Source: Entoloma clypeatum (lineage: Eukaryota > Basidiomycota > Agaricomycetes > Agaricales > Entolomataceae). Taken from it: a DNA stretch of 64,000 nucleotides. The stretch covers positions 868,001 through 932,000 of the forward strand of contig OY751491.1 of the NCBI GenBank assembly GCA_963565915.1, in the 5' to 3' direction. Position 1 is the first letter of the stretch. Every line of letters starts with the position of its first letter. Positions 9,885-20,197 of the stretch are shown piece after piece. Both the position numbers and the translations under genes were made by a program. The notes beneath the pieces are model-generated. The model searched no databases and was not told where the DNA came from. It saw nothing but the letters and a program-made list of their open reading frames with translations.

Positions 9885-10640
9885 TTGCCTTGTATGACTG
9901 CAGACAATAGAACCTATGTCATCCCTGCCAAGCGAGCCGCTGCGTCGACTAAGATTGTGAAGGGAGATAACCCTCCGAAAAGGCGAGAGATCAGGCTGTT
10001 AGCTCAGCTCAAAACACGACGAGGACCAAAGGTTATCCGACCTGAGGTTGACAGCGGATGTGAACGCACATGCATCCATCCCAGAATAGTACGCGAACAG
10101 AACCTCCCCACGTGAGGAATACCACCCATAGCAATTCTAAATGCGGATGGATCACCAAATCGACAACAGAAAGCGAGCCAACTTGCCGAAGTCAAACTGG
10201 ATTTGGGAGCACATCAGGAAACCATGGAAGCAATGGTACTGGACATTGGGAGAACGGACATGCTCCTGGGACATGACTGGTTGGTACACCACAACCCCAC
10301 AATCAATTGGACAACCGGCGCGGTAACATTTAACCGGTGCCCAACTACATGTCGAACCAAACATTCGGATTTCAAGGTTAACCTTGATGGTCGCAAACAC
10401 CGGGTTCGCATGGTTGAAGTACGCGACAAAGAACATGTCGAACCAAACACTCGGACTTCAGGATTAACCTTAATGGTTGCAAACACCGGGTTCGCATGGT
10501 TGAGGTGCGCGACAAAGATGCACCCAAAAAGTCGGATCATAAATGGAAACCTGGAGACCCTATCTTGGAAGCTGTCACTCCTACACCACCTCCCACAACT
10601 AAATGACCCTCATACGTTGAACGATTTGCTCATCTCTTCG
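9885..10640 (+). pseudogene. pol: A2 protease region
   Basis: The segment RPEVDSGCERTCIHP has the Asp-Ser-Gly active site of a retroviral-type aspartic protease, and [13 protein letters not shown] lies downstream. A TGA at about 10113-10115 replaces the CGA (Arg) kept in A3. An 86-bp tandem duplication at 10349-10520 shifts the frame. The linker to RT follows. It is inactive. Confidence 0.8.
10349..10520 (+). repeat. 86-bp tandem duplication in A2
   Basis: GTCGAACCAAACA begins at 10351 and recurs at 10437. The units differ at several bases and end with CGGGTTCGCATGGTTGA. A3 has one unit at the matching place, so the duplication is specific to A2. Confidence 0.85.
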
Positions 10641-11230
10641 AGAAGGAGAACTTTGATAAGATCCCAAAGGAGAGGGAATGGGACCATGGTATTGAACTTA
10701 CACCGGACGCACCAAAGGAACTAGGGGGAAATACATATCCTATGACACAAAAGGAACAAGAGGAATTGGACACATTCATTGATTAGGGTCTAACAACAGG
10801 AAAGATCCGCCCATCCAAATCCCCTTATGCCTCCCCTTGCTTCTTCATCAACAAGAAGGATGGCTCCAAATGATTGGTACAAGATTACCACATGGTCAAT
10901 AAATTCACGGTCAAAGACAAGTTCCCACTCCCACGAATATCTGATCTCTTCGACGTACTGAAAGATGCGGTCTACTTCAATAAAATGGACATCATGTGGG
11001 GCTATAACAACGTCCTGATTAAGGAGGGCGATGAATGGAAAGCTGCCTTCCTCACCAGTTGGGGATTGTTTGAACCATTGGTCATGTTTTTCGGTCTTTG
11101 CAACTCCCCGGGAACGTTCTCTCGAATGATGGCTAGTCTATTCCGGGACCAGATCTGCCGTCGTATCTGCGTGATCTACATGGATGACATTGTGGTTATC
11201 GGTAAAACCAAGGAAGAACTCACGTGAAAC
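10641..11230 (+). pseudogene. pol: A2 reverse transcriptase
   Basis: RT motifs are present in order: [30 protein letters not shown] and YMDDIVVIG at about 11179-11205. In-frame stops occur at about 10786 (after FID), 10872 (TGA in SK*L) and 11226 (TGA after KEELT). The last two fit CGA to TGA changes. After the final stop a deletion removes the RT thumb and fuses to RNase H. Confidence 0.88.
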
Positions 11231-11239
11231 ACTGAAGAA

Positions 11240-11729
11240 ATCCTACAGAGCAGTACTCTCTCAGAAGCAAGACGACAAATGGCACCCCATCGCGTTCTTG
11301 TCGCGGACCATGTCCGCGGCCGAACAGAATTACGAGATATACGACAAAGAACTCCTGGCAGTCGTGGAAGCATTGAAAGATTGGAGACACTATCTGCTTG
11401 AAGCCAGGGAACGTTTCGAGATCTTGACCGATCACAAGAACCTGGAATATTTCCGTCGTCCTCAGGACCTAAATCAACGACAGCGACACTGGAAAATGAA
11501 GTTACAAGACTATGACTTCGAATTACGGCATGTGCCCGGCAAGACCAATGCAAAAGTGGACATCCTGTCGCGCTTACCCTGGTATGAAGCGGAACTCAAA
11601 CCACAAGACAGTGACCAAATGCTCAAGGAGGGACTATTCTTGAAACGGTTGGAATCAGAAGATGTGGTACAAATGGAGATGTTCACGGAGGAACAATTCT
11701 TTGAACGGGGTGAGACATCTGACATCTGA
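11240..11729 (+). CDS. pol: A2 RNase H domain
   Basis: This open segment encodes AVLSQKQDDKWHPIAFLSRTM, NYEIYDKELLAVVEAL and LTDHKNLEYF, the core of Ty3/Gypsy RNase H, which removes RNA from the RNA-DNA hybrid. It ends in the linker to integrase (FERGETSDI). The true N-terminus, including the first catalytic Asp region, is lost at the deletion with RT. The frame is otherwise clean and identical in A3. Confidence 0.85.
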
Positions 11730-13265
11730 TTCCATCAAAATTGGAAACGTCACAACCATTGAAAATCTGTGGATGACACGCATCAAGGGTTCAAACCGCA
11801 TGGAGACAGAAGTAGCGCAGGGCCTAAAAAAGAATCCTCATTGGTATCAGCAAGAGAATGGGATCACCTACGCAGGAGAACAAGTCTATGTCCCACCAGA
11901 CCCACAATTACGACAAGAATTGATGTTTGAGTCACACGATGCACCAGTGGCTGGACATCCAGGACAGTACCGGACACATGAACTCCTCACTCGCACCTAC
12001 TGGTGGCCTACCATACTGCATAATGTGAAGAAGTACGTGAAGGGTTGCGACACTTGTCAATGCAACAAGATTAACTGACAGAAACGACACGCTCCGCTAC
12101 ATCCCCATGCAGCACCAAGTCATCCATGGGAAGACATAGGGATTAACGTCGTGGGACCAATACCAGAATCTGATGGAAAAAACACAATTCTGGTCATCAC
12201 GGATAGACATTCGAAGATGCTTCACCTCATTCCGCATCTGATTCCATCACAATTGGAAATGTCACGACTATCGAAAATCCGTGGATCGCACGCATCAAGG
12301 GTTCAAACCGCATGGAGACAGAAGTAGCCCAGGGTCTAAAGAAGAATCCTCATTGGTATCAACAGGAAAACGGCATCACATATGCAGGCGAACGAGTCTA
12401 TGTTCCACCAGACCCACAACTGTGTCAAGAACTGATGTTTGAATCACACGATGCACCAGTGGCTGGACATCCAGGACAATATCGGACACATGAACTCCTC
12501 ACTCGTACCTACTGGTGGCCTACTATCCTGCATGACGTGAAGAAGTACGTAAAGGGTTGTGACACCTGTCAACACAACAAGATCAACAGACAGAAACGAC
12601 ACGCTCCGCTACATCCCCATGCAGCACCAAGTCATCCATGGGAAGACATAGGGATTAACGTCGTGGGACCAATACCAGAGTCCAATGGAAAGAATGCAAT
12701 TCTGGTCATCACAGATAGACATTCGAAGATGCTTCATCTCATTCCGACAACCGTGGAATTATCAGCTAAGGGGTTAGCCAAGATCTATCGGGATCAGATA
12801 TGGAAGCTTCACGGGATCCCCAAGAAGATCATCAGTGATAGGGGACCGCAGTTTGCTGTGAAGTTCATGGAGATACTCTGCCGCATGCTAGGGATCAAGA
12901 GGAACCTGTCCACCGCATACCACCCATAGACTGATGGACAGGCCGAGCGATCGCATCAGGAAACGGAAGCATTCTTACGAAACTTTGTCAACCATCTACA
13001 GGATGATTGGGCTGAATGGATTGCAATCACAGAGTTCCAGTACAATGACAAAGAACATCAGGCAACGAAGCACACCCCATTCTACCTCAACTACGGTTTA
13101 CATCCATGGAAGGGAGAGCTCGTGTTAGAAGATACTAATCCGGCTGCCAATGACTTCTTGAAAAAACTTAAACAGGCACGAGAAGAAGCCAATGCTGTGC
13201 TGAAACAAGCACAGGATCAGATGAAGAAGACAGTTGACACACGGTGAAGTCCGTCTCGGGACTAC
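11723..13265 (+). pseudogene. pol: A2 integrase with duplicated N-terminal half
   Basis: The integrase start is present twice, offset by 512 bp (11723-12234, then 12235-12746). Each has the METEVAQGLKKNPHWYQQ segment, [20 protein letters not shown] and the CDTC zinc pair. Only the second continues to the core ([14 protein letters not shown]). Stops are at about 12078 (TGA), 12929 (TAG, CAG in A1) and 13245 (TGA). The two units differ at perhaps 8% of sites, so they came from different copies. A3 shares the structure and stops. Confidence 0.85.
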
Positions 13266-13280
13266 CACATCAGAGACAAG

Positions 13281-13703
13281 GTGTGGCTGGAAGGGACTAA
13301 CATCAGGACCGATCACCCCTCAAAGAAACTTGATGCACTCCGACATGGACCATTCAAAGTCCTAGAGAAGAAAGGAGCTAGCACGTACCTTCTTGATCTT
13401 CCAAAGACTTGGAAGATGATTCACCCTGTGTTCAACGAGACCCTGTTGTCACCATATGAAACTCCGAAGTATGCCATCCAGAAAAAGAAACCAGCCCCTG
13501 ATCCGATAATTGTCGAAGGACAAGAAGAGTACCATGTGTCTACAATCCTAGACTCTCAAAAGTTCCGCGGAAAGATCCAGTACCTCGTCCAGTGGGAAGG
13601 ATATGGCCCAGAAGAGAACACATGGGAACCTCGAGCTAATGTTCAGAATGCTCAAGATTTGATCCATGATTTCCATCGGCAGAACCCGTCTCGTCCACAA
13701 TAA
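13281..13703 (+). CDS. pol: A2 integrase C-terminus and chromodomain
   Basis: A 140-codon frame starting VWLEGTNIR, covering the integrase C-terminal module and a chromodomain ([19 protein letters not shown]). The protein differs from A1 at few positions. It is detached from the core by the TGA at 13245. The chromodomain is otherwise whole. Confidence 0.85.
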   Translation: MWLEGTNIRTDHPSKKLDALRHGPFKVLEKKGASTYLLDLPKTWKMIHPVFNETLLSPYETPKYAIQKKKPAPDPIIVEGQEEYHVSTILDSQKFRGKIQYLVQWEGYGPEENTWEPRANVQNAQDLIHDFHRQNPSRPQ

Positions 13704-13836
13704 AAGACGAGTTCTCAAAACCCATGGCAGTATCAACCTCATCAGTCAACCACACACCGAGTTCCCCGCTCTAGTCTTTTCCCTGCCCAGTATAGCCACC
13801 CCATTCTTCTTTTATCTCTCAACCATCCTCACCGCC

Positions 13837-14568
13837 ATGTCAAACACCATTGTTACCTCCACCTCCACCACCGACATCAACCCCGCCATCGCTGCCCTTA
13901 TGAATGAAGCACTCTCCATGAGAGACCAAATCCATGCCCTCGAAACTTCCCTCGCTGACCTCCTTCATCGCCAGATGAATATCCGACTTCATTCGTTGTC
14001 CAATCTCCCCGTCGCCCCGATTCCCGAAGAGAAACGAATTCTCGGGAATTACACCAGCACCCTCATCATCAAAAATCAACGTATTCGGCTGGCCATCAAA
14101 GGCCTTGAACTCGCCGTAGCCATCAATGAGGAGTTGATATATGATTGGAGCCTCAAGGAGAGTCCGAACTGGTCCGATCCCAACAACAGGGACAGTGACT
14201 CTGTGAGGACACAGAGCTTGAGGAGGGAAACATGTTACAGACTCTACGGTATGAGGACCACATCATATCTTTTACTTATCGGCCCGACTCGGCGCCCTCT
14301 TACGAACTCACTATGTCTAACGTCTACTTTCGCAACCTTCGATTCCCAGTCTGACTCATTACATTACTTTGTCATCCCCTTTAGTATACTTCGCTCCCAC
14401 GCTGACTCGCTTTCCGCAGTCAGCTTACTCACTGTACATAGCCTTCCGCAGTCGCCTTACTCATGCGCACTGCCTTCCACTGATAGGGCCGCGATGTGTC
14501 TAGGCCTAAATCTGCGCATTTTGCATCATTTCACACTATCTCTAAGGGATGTAGAGAGTCCTAGATGA
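13837..14568 (+). CDS. A2 ORF3, accessory protein, reading into the LTR
   Basis: Starts MSNTIVTSTSTT. The first 118 or so residues align with A1 ORF3, including EALSMRDQIHALETS and LHRQMNIRLHSL. The A1 stop is lost, so the frame runs through the 3' LTR into C1. The preceding upstream codons overlap the chromodomain in another frame and are unlikely to be used. Function unknown; a coiled coil is likely. Confidence 0.55.
   Translation: MSNTIVTSTSTTDINPAIAALMNEALSMRDQIHALETSLADLLHRQMNIRLHSLSNLPVAPIPEEKRILGNYTSTLIIKNQRIRLAIKGLELAVAINEELIYDWSLKESPNWSDPNNRDSDSVRTQSLRRETCYRLYGMRTTSYLLLIGPTRRPLTNSLCLTSTFATFDSQSDSLHYFVIPFSILRSHADSLSAVSLLTVHSLPQSPYSCALPSTDRAAMCLGLNLRILHHFTLSLRDVESPR
14233..14480 (+). 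repeat. 3' LTR of A2, truncated
   Basis: 248 bp of the LTR from TGTTACAGACTC, preceded by the purine run GAGGAGGGAAACA. It stops after CCTTCCAC, where C1 begins with TGATAGGGCC. The missing remainder of the LTR was not found beyond C1. Confidence 0.88.
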
Positions 14569-15764
14569 GCTCTGATTCTGAGGACTTAGTGGCGATGTTA
14601 GAGAGAGATTTTAAAGCATTTAGAGACCATGGCAATGTAGGACATAGCGCTGGTCACCACTATGGGCTTAGCTATGATACTCGAGAGCCATGGGATCGCC
14701 TCGCGAGATAGATAAGACTATCAAGCATCTCTCGAAACGAAGCGCGAAACAAGGAGATTGGTTATATTGGATTTATCAATGACACTAGCACTGTCTACTA
14801 TACATTGAGGGCTTGACTGGAGACATTCTCGCGAGAGGCTTGGCAAATGTGCGCCTCGCTTCGCGTCCAAATTGTCCATATGGGGAATAGCCAATGACAT
14901 TGGATCGAACAGACCGAGATCAGGTTTGATACACCACGATCAATGTGCATTACATGGCAGACATATTGATATGGATCGGTTGCTTACCAAGATGACCCTT
15001 AATCAAAGCATCTGATACCTCGCAGTAACTCGTTGGCATCGTCGCGAGGTGTATCAATAGACCAAGATAGTGGAATAGTGTCCTCACAAGCATGATAGAG
15101 GTAGAAAATGGAGAAAAGAACGTACCTGTCGCATTGTCAACCACATGGACACATCGCGACGTCTCTAGCAAAGGCTCACTTGACTGGATACCCCTTAGCG
15201 AGACCACATGCATCCCTTTTCTATATTTATTGCAGCTCATGTATAAAGTCTCATAGTTTCGTCATAGATAGGTTAGGTTAGATTGTGCCCCAGAATTGAT
15301 AGCATTTGTCTTGTGCATCTGTTGTCGTTCGCGAGTATCATTGAAGCCTCGAGATCGTTTGGTTTGCATCGGAAGTCAGTTGCAATTGTGTTTTGTGTGT
15401 TCGAGAACTTGTCAATCGTCAAATTGTGTTATCTATCGGTCATATTGGTCATTGTCGTGTTCGTATTCGGTCGAGATCGTGTTCGCAAAGTCTTGTTGGT
15501 CCGGAAATCACAAACCTCGGTTCATTATCTATTGAGAACTATCTCTAAGTCTTGTTCGAGACCTATCGAGCCATCGCTAAACGAGTTATTCAATTGTTGT
15601 TTGGAAGAGTCGCATCCTGAGTGATCCCACTCATCACCCCGAACTATATTGATTGAGAAGTACACATCGCGAGACTTGTTCGGTCTTCGTTGTTGTGTTT
15701 GGTGTTTGTGTGTGTGATAGAGATATCACTCGCGCTCATCCCCAGACTCACTTCCTTCGTTTCA
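14481..15764 (+). repeat. 5' LTR of C1 (1284 bp)
   Basis: Starts TGATAGGGCCGCGATG, ends CTTCCTTCGTTTCA. It aligns along its length with 31100-32379 (1280 bp). It holds several TCGCGA-centred sites, including the perfect palindrome TCTCGCGAGA at 14827-14836, also conserved in C2. Confidence 0.85.
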
Positions 15765-15766
15765 TC

Positions 15767-15783
15767 TGGAGCCCACCGCGAGG
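15767..15783 (+). promoter_or_regulatory. C1 primer-binding site
   Basis: TGGAGCCCACCGCGAGG begins two bases after the LTR, starting with the TGG expected opposite a tRNA CCA end. The same sequence follows the C2 LTR at 32382. I could not name the tRNA. Confidence 0.6.
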
Positions 15784-15896
15784 GGTGGTTCTAAAAACAA
15801 GAGTTTAACTCTATATTGGTTCGCTATTGTCCCTTTCAAGGAATTCAGCGATAGCTCTCGCTTGAGAGATAACCCTGTTCTCTTCAAGCACAGCTG

Positions 15897-16367
15897 GTGT
15901 CGCACCAAGAAGCGATACAAACCCTTGCAGTCAGCATGCTCATGCAAAGTGAAATGGCCAAGCACAACCAGCGGATTGCTATGTTCAATAGCGGTCTTGC
16001 ACAACCGTTTGCTGCATCGCTAAATGCTGTTCAGCAACTCTATTATAATCTTAATACATATGCACCACTTCGCGGTGCTATGCCATCGATACCCATCCCT
16101 TATACCCCTGTTCAGAGCTATTCAATGTCTGGAACATTGAATCCAGTTGCTCATGATGTGGCGATGCCTGCGAATTGGATCGCGATGCAAAGGCAGTATG
16201 ACAACATCGCAGTCACACCAGTGCAGCAGCTGCTACCTGTTCAGAACAATCTCGAGAGTACTGTGGAGAGCCTCGCGATGCAGGACAGCCTGATCGTGAT
16301 GGCTAAGGCAATGCAGGACATAAGTCAGTTTGTCTCTGACGACATTGCAAATGACTTGGATTTTTAG
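15897..16367 (+). pseudogene. gag: C1 gag C-terminal fragment
   Basis: A 156-codon frame matching only the end of the C2 gag: Gln-rich sequence, PVQSYSMSGTLNP (C2 has PVQNSFMSGISNP) and MAKAMQDISQFV. The capsid region and the zinc knuckle seen in C2 are missing, so about 1.3 kb has been lost between the leader and this point. It ends in DLDF at a TAG. Confidence 0.7.
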
Positions 16368-16525
16368 AGAGCTCAAGGAAGGCGAAGCAGATTCCAACGA
16401 AGTCAAGGGTTGCTAGGAATCATGCCAAACCGCCGGAGAAGCGATCTAGAGACAGGAAACCCTATAGCGAGATAGAAAACGAAAATGATATTGATACAGT
16501 TGATGAGCCAGAGCCTCTATCGAAG

Positions 16526-17668
16526 TTGAAGCCATTGACCAAGATGAGGCTTGGCACCCCTAAAAATAGTGACAGAGCAGTCGATAGCAATGATGTCACT
16601 TCGCGGAAAGTGAATTTACACTTTGGAGATGATCCTGAAGTCGCATTTGTTTCACTTGGCAATGTTCGGCAACCTGATTGCGAAGCCTTCCCTGACGTCA
16701 ATAAAATGGGACCGGTACTTTGCAGTAAGGCACCTATTGATGATCAATGAAATGGTGTGGCCATCTCGAAGGATCTTGCGATGCCCATAACTATTACTCT
16801 CGGTGATTTGCTAGGAGTGGACAAAACAGTTCAGAATGATTTACGAACGTTATTGACTAGAAAGCAAGATTTGGCGAATGATTATGCATTCAGTCTACTA
16901 GATTCAATGGATAACACTCCATTATCTTATTGCGGTCGCTCTACTGATGTCGAAGATGTTGTTAATAGTGATGAATTATTCTTCGCAGTCATGGAACAAA
17001 CTGTAAGCAATGCACCTGTCAATGTAGCAGCCATATCGGATTCTGTTCTACAGGATTGCGAGGCTATTCTGCCACCCAAGGAAGCATCTAAGCATGTGTG
17101 CATCGCAGAGGAGCTGGAGACGCTTTGCGAAGTTGGTTCAGTGATTGCGAAGGGTGTGGAGAAGCAATGTATGTTTGAAAGTACTTTCAAAATTGTTTCG
17201 ACATGCAGGAAAATTGTTATTGATCTTGAACTACCTTGGGACCCTGATATATCGGTCTCACAGAGTCTTCGCGAGGCTGTTCCAGTAATCGAGAGCAGTG
17301 TTGCGAAGGGATTGTACTCAAAGAATAGTTTGCAAGATGTCTCGATGTCCAAGGAAGTTGCTATTGATCTTGAGCTACCTTGGGATCCTGATATATCGAT
17401 ATTGCAGAGCCTTCGTGAGGCTAGTTCAGTGATTGCTAGAGGTGCAAAGGAGCGATGTATCTTGGGCAATGGATGCCAGATCTTCGCGATGCTTAAAGTG
17501 GTTGCTGTTGATCTCAGACTACCTTGGGATCCTGATATATTAACCTATATGAAAAGTGTGAATAAAGAGATGGGGAAATTGCCAGCTTTGGCTCGAAATG
17601 TGTGGACCTTGATGATGTGGTATCTAGACACCAATCAGAAGGGTCCCCTAGCAAAGATTGAACATTGA
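16526..17668 (+). pseudogene. pol: C1 pol N-terminus with triplicated protease-like module
   Basis: Two frames separated by a TGA at 16748-16750 cover a linker (TITLGDLLGVDKTVQNDL) and a protease-like domain. The segment ending LPWDPDIS is present three times with a period of exactly 144 bp (17117-17260, 17261-17404, 17405-17548). In C2 this module is single and contains CILDGGSQI, a plausible Asp-Gly-Gly-Ser active site. The three C1 versions read CMFESTFKI, LYSKNSLQD and CILGNGCQI, so each has lost the Asp. The 303-codon frame from 16757 stays open. Confidence 0.7.
17117..17548 (+). repeat. Three tandem 144-bp coding repeats
   Basis: Repeat starts are recognisable by CAGAG(T/C)CTTCG(C/T)GAGGCT in units two and three and by CCTTGGGA(C/T)CCTGATATA near each end. 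Units keep the frame (48 codons) but have diverged substantially. Confidence 0.8.
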
Positions 17669-17683
17669 AAGGATCCTGACATT

Positions 17684-18166
17684 GTGATGCATAGAGGTCA
17701 CATCTCTGAAGCATTGCAAGCAGGCCTCCAAATTTTGCGAGACATGTATTTGCATATTGATGAATATAACATGTTGTGCAATGTAATATCCTTTCAGGAT
17801 ACAATTAGAGGCATCCATCGCGAAGCATCTGAGGCATTTCGCGAGGCTAGTAGAGATAGTGCGATACAGGTTTCTGAGGGACAACTTCTCTCGACGGTAT
17901 CTGACAGTCATGGTCATGTTGGGGGGCTGGAATTGCTTCGAGATGCCAAGAAGAAGTTGAAACGGTACAACCCAGAAATTGCGAAGGATAGGGACTGGGT
18001 CTCTGACATGTCTAGAGCAGGCATTCAAATTTCGCGAAATGTGTATTTGCATATTGATGCCTATAGCCTGTTAGATCTTGAGAACTGTTTAGAGGCAGAT
18101 TTAAAGACATGTATTGTGAGGCATTTTGCGATGTTATTAGAGATGGAAGGAGACATTTTCTCGTGA
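17684..18166 (+). pseudogene. C1 distal protease-region remnant with internal repeat
   Basis: A 160-codon frame with two related blocks: QAGLQILRDMYLHIDEYNML and RAGIQISRNVYLHIDAYSLL, about 105 residues apart. They resemble the C2 protease tail (SRNVPFRFDHIVVYLQVHI), suggesting a further duplication of protease-domain sequence. No RT motifs follow. Confidence 0.5.
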
Positions 18167-18453
18167 TGGTATCTAGTGATAGTAAGCGTGTTGAACAACT
18201 GAAATGGCTTCGCGAGAAGGAATTGAGTTGGTATTGTTGTGGAATTGCGAGACCAGTCAGAGATTCCAGTAAATTGACTTGAGATTGTGTGGATAATGTA
18301 TCTTTGGCTGGAGTCAGAAATGTCGAGAGGTATTGCTGCGCGAATTGATCACAAGATCAAGGAGCATCTTCACGAGACTAGTAATGGCATGAACTGTTGA
18401 AATATGTGTCTTGAGAAATAGTTGCTATAATGATTCAACTCAGAGAGTTGATA

Positions 18454-18467
18454 TTTTAGTGTGGGGG
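18454..18467 (+). other. C1 polypurine tract
   Basis: AGTGTGGGGGAGAG matches the C-family tract before the LTR at 31100. Here no C LTR follows; the next bases (CTGGCCACATG) are unrelated. Confidence 0.6.
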
Positions 18468-18470
18468 AGA

Positions 18471-19078
18471 GAGACTGGCCACATGTTGGCTCCAGAACCT
18501 TCTGCGATGCTTGATATGCATTAGATATCAGTCAAACTTGGTTAAGGTTGATGTATCAATAAGGTGCTATTAGCAGAGATCAAATCTTGATGGATATACC
18601 ACAATATTGATTGACAGAGAGACCAATGACTTGATGAATTCGTGATGCACCAGATTGAGAAATTGATTGCCTGTTCTCAAAGAAGACTACTCCTAGGGGA
18701 TGGACTTGTGATTTTTCCACTTAGACTTCTGAGAGTTAGACATTGGCAAAAGCGAAATACTACATGTGGGCAATGTGCCTGTATATGACATGAAAAATGG
18801 AATGGAAGTCTTTGAGATGTTCAAGGCTCATATGCAAGCAGATAGCAATGTTCTGACTCTATTCATGTTCCCTAGTGGACAGCTGAAAATGTGGGACACC
18901 ACTGAGTAGAGCGGCTGTGGAAGGGAACAGTGGTGTCAGGCTGCTCACTCATGCAATGCTCTTCTCATCTGAGTCCCATGTCTTTATCAAGTCGGAGCCC
19001 CATTTGGGGTCTCACCCATTGACATCATAGCATTAGGCAATAGCATGGGTATGAGTAACCCACATGGGTGATGCTCTG
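18471..19078. other. Unassigned sequence
   Basis: No convincing gene. A 56-codon plus-strand frame (about 18733-18909, VPVYDMKNGMEVFEMF) may be a remnant of an unknown protein. The string GGCAATAGCATGGGTA at about 19035 recurs near 20754, on the other side of the MITE. Confidence 0.35.
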
Positions 19079-19089
19079 ACATGTGATAC

Positions 19090-19530
19090 AACACCAATAG
19101 CTCCTCAAACTCTTGTCCAACAGCCACACCTGGTGCCCAACAGCTGCCACTTATGCCCAACAGCCATCCCTTGTGTTCAACAACGGGCAATGTTCATGCT
19201 CAGTACCCCCCACTCATGTCCACTGCCCTCCACTCAGTGTCCACTGGCCCTCAACAGCCACCTCTTGTGTCCAGAGGCCGCCACTTGCCCCCAATGCCCT
19301 CGCCTTGCACCCAATGGTCACCTATGGCCTAACAGCCACCACTCATGTCCAGAGGCCGCCACTTGCCCTCAACAGCAGCCACTCACCCTTGATGCCCTCG
19401 ATTTGCGCCCAACAGCCACCACTTGCCCCAACAGCCACCTCTTGCACCCTATGCTCTCCACTCCCACCATATGTCCACCTCTTGCACCCATCACCCTCCA
19501 CTTGTGCCAAATGGCCATGTATCATGCCTG
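19090..19530 (+). repeat. Degenerate minisatellite, about 20-bp unit
   Basis: Imperfect repeats built on CATGCCCAACRGCCNCNNCT. Open frames here (rich in Pro, Cys, His and Thr) are products of the repeat and not genes. Related arrays occur at about 20960, 41120, 58660 and 59690. Confidence 0.8.
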
Positions 19531-19586
19531 ACTTGCATCCTGAGGAGGAGAGGAGCAGGGGATGGAGCAGGGTGTAGGATGACATG

Positions 19587-20189
19587 TAGTGTTTGAAAGT
19601 TCAGTCCGGTCTCGTTTTTGACCCTCAAAAAAGAAGAACCGAGACCAGTATAGGTTCCTAAAATTTACCAAAATAGTAAAAACGAGACCGAACTGGTGTG
19701 AAACTGGTCATACCAGTTCTGTTTCTCAGATAGAATGAAACCAAGACCGGTTCAGACCGGTCTTCACCCGTGGTTGGTATACTCACCAACCACGGTGTGT
19801 TTTTTGAGTTTTTGATGATTGTTTGACTTTATTTGGGTTTGTGATATCAAAGAATCATCAAAAATTCAAGATTGAACCACAGTTGGTCAGTATACAAACT
19901 GCGGTGTTTTTTTAAATTTTTTTCATGTCAGAAATTGGTCAAATAATCACTGAAAAACTCAGAGTTTAACTGCAGTTGGTAAGTATACCAACTGTGGATG
20001 ACTTTCAGTCAAAGACCGGTTTGAACCAGTTCAAACCGGTTTTTTTAGCAGTCTCTGAAAATCCTGAAAAAAGATGAACCGGAAACTGGTTGTGATCCAA
20101 AACCTTATACACCGAGACCGCAGTCCGGTCTCAAAACCGGTTCATTACAGTCTGGTTATAGGTTCTTGAGACTGAACCTTGAAACACTA
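19587..20189 (+). mobile_element. hAT-like MITE
   Basis: 603 bp with terminal inverted repeats starting TAGTGTTTGAAAGTTCAGTC and, on the other strand, TAGTGTTTCAAGGTTCAGTC. It is bounded by a perfect 8-bp duplication ATGACATG (19579-19586 and 20190-20197), the size made by hAT transposases. The interior has no gene but three hairpins centred on GTATA (19768-19795, 19877-19905, 19969-19997) and many CCGGTCTC/GAGACCGG motifs. Confidence 0.85.
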
Positions 20190-20197
20190 ATGACATG

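Larger units (their letters stand above)
7795..14480 (+). mobile_element. Gypsy A copy A2 (degenerate)
   Basis: An LTR-gag-protease-RT-RNase H-integrase-chromodomain-ORF3-LTR arrangement. The 5' LTR is whole (401 bp). The 3' LTR is cut at 14480 by Gypsy C copy C1. The pol region carries many stops, a deletion between RT and RNase H, an 86-bp tandem duplication and a 512-bp tandem duplication in integrase. From about 9885 to 14288 it is nearly identical to A3 on the other strand. Confidence 0.92.
14481..18470 (+). mobile_element. Gypsy C copy C1, degenerate, without 3' LTR
   Basis: A long-LTR Ty3/Gypsy-like element: 1284-bp LTR, TGG-initial primer site, gag C-terminus, a protease-like region with internal triplication, and a purine tract at about 18454-18467. 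RT, RNase H and integrase are absent, and no LTR follows the purine tract. C2 (31100-39651) is the reference copy. Confidence 0.8.

Noticed and set aside
15283..15624. 113-codon frame (similar at 31898-32239)
   Set aside because: Inside the Gypsy C LTR; conserved because the LTRs are related, with no domain or promoter logic.
19064..19577. Two overlapping 155-codon frames rich in Cys, Pro and His
   Set aside because: They are translations of the minisatellite; several frames stay open because the repeat lacks stops.
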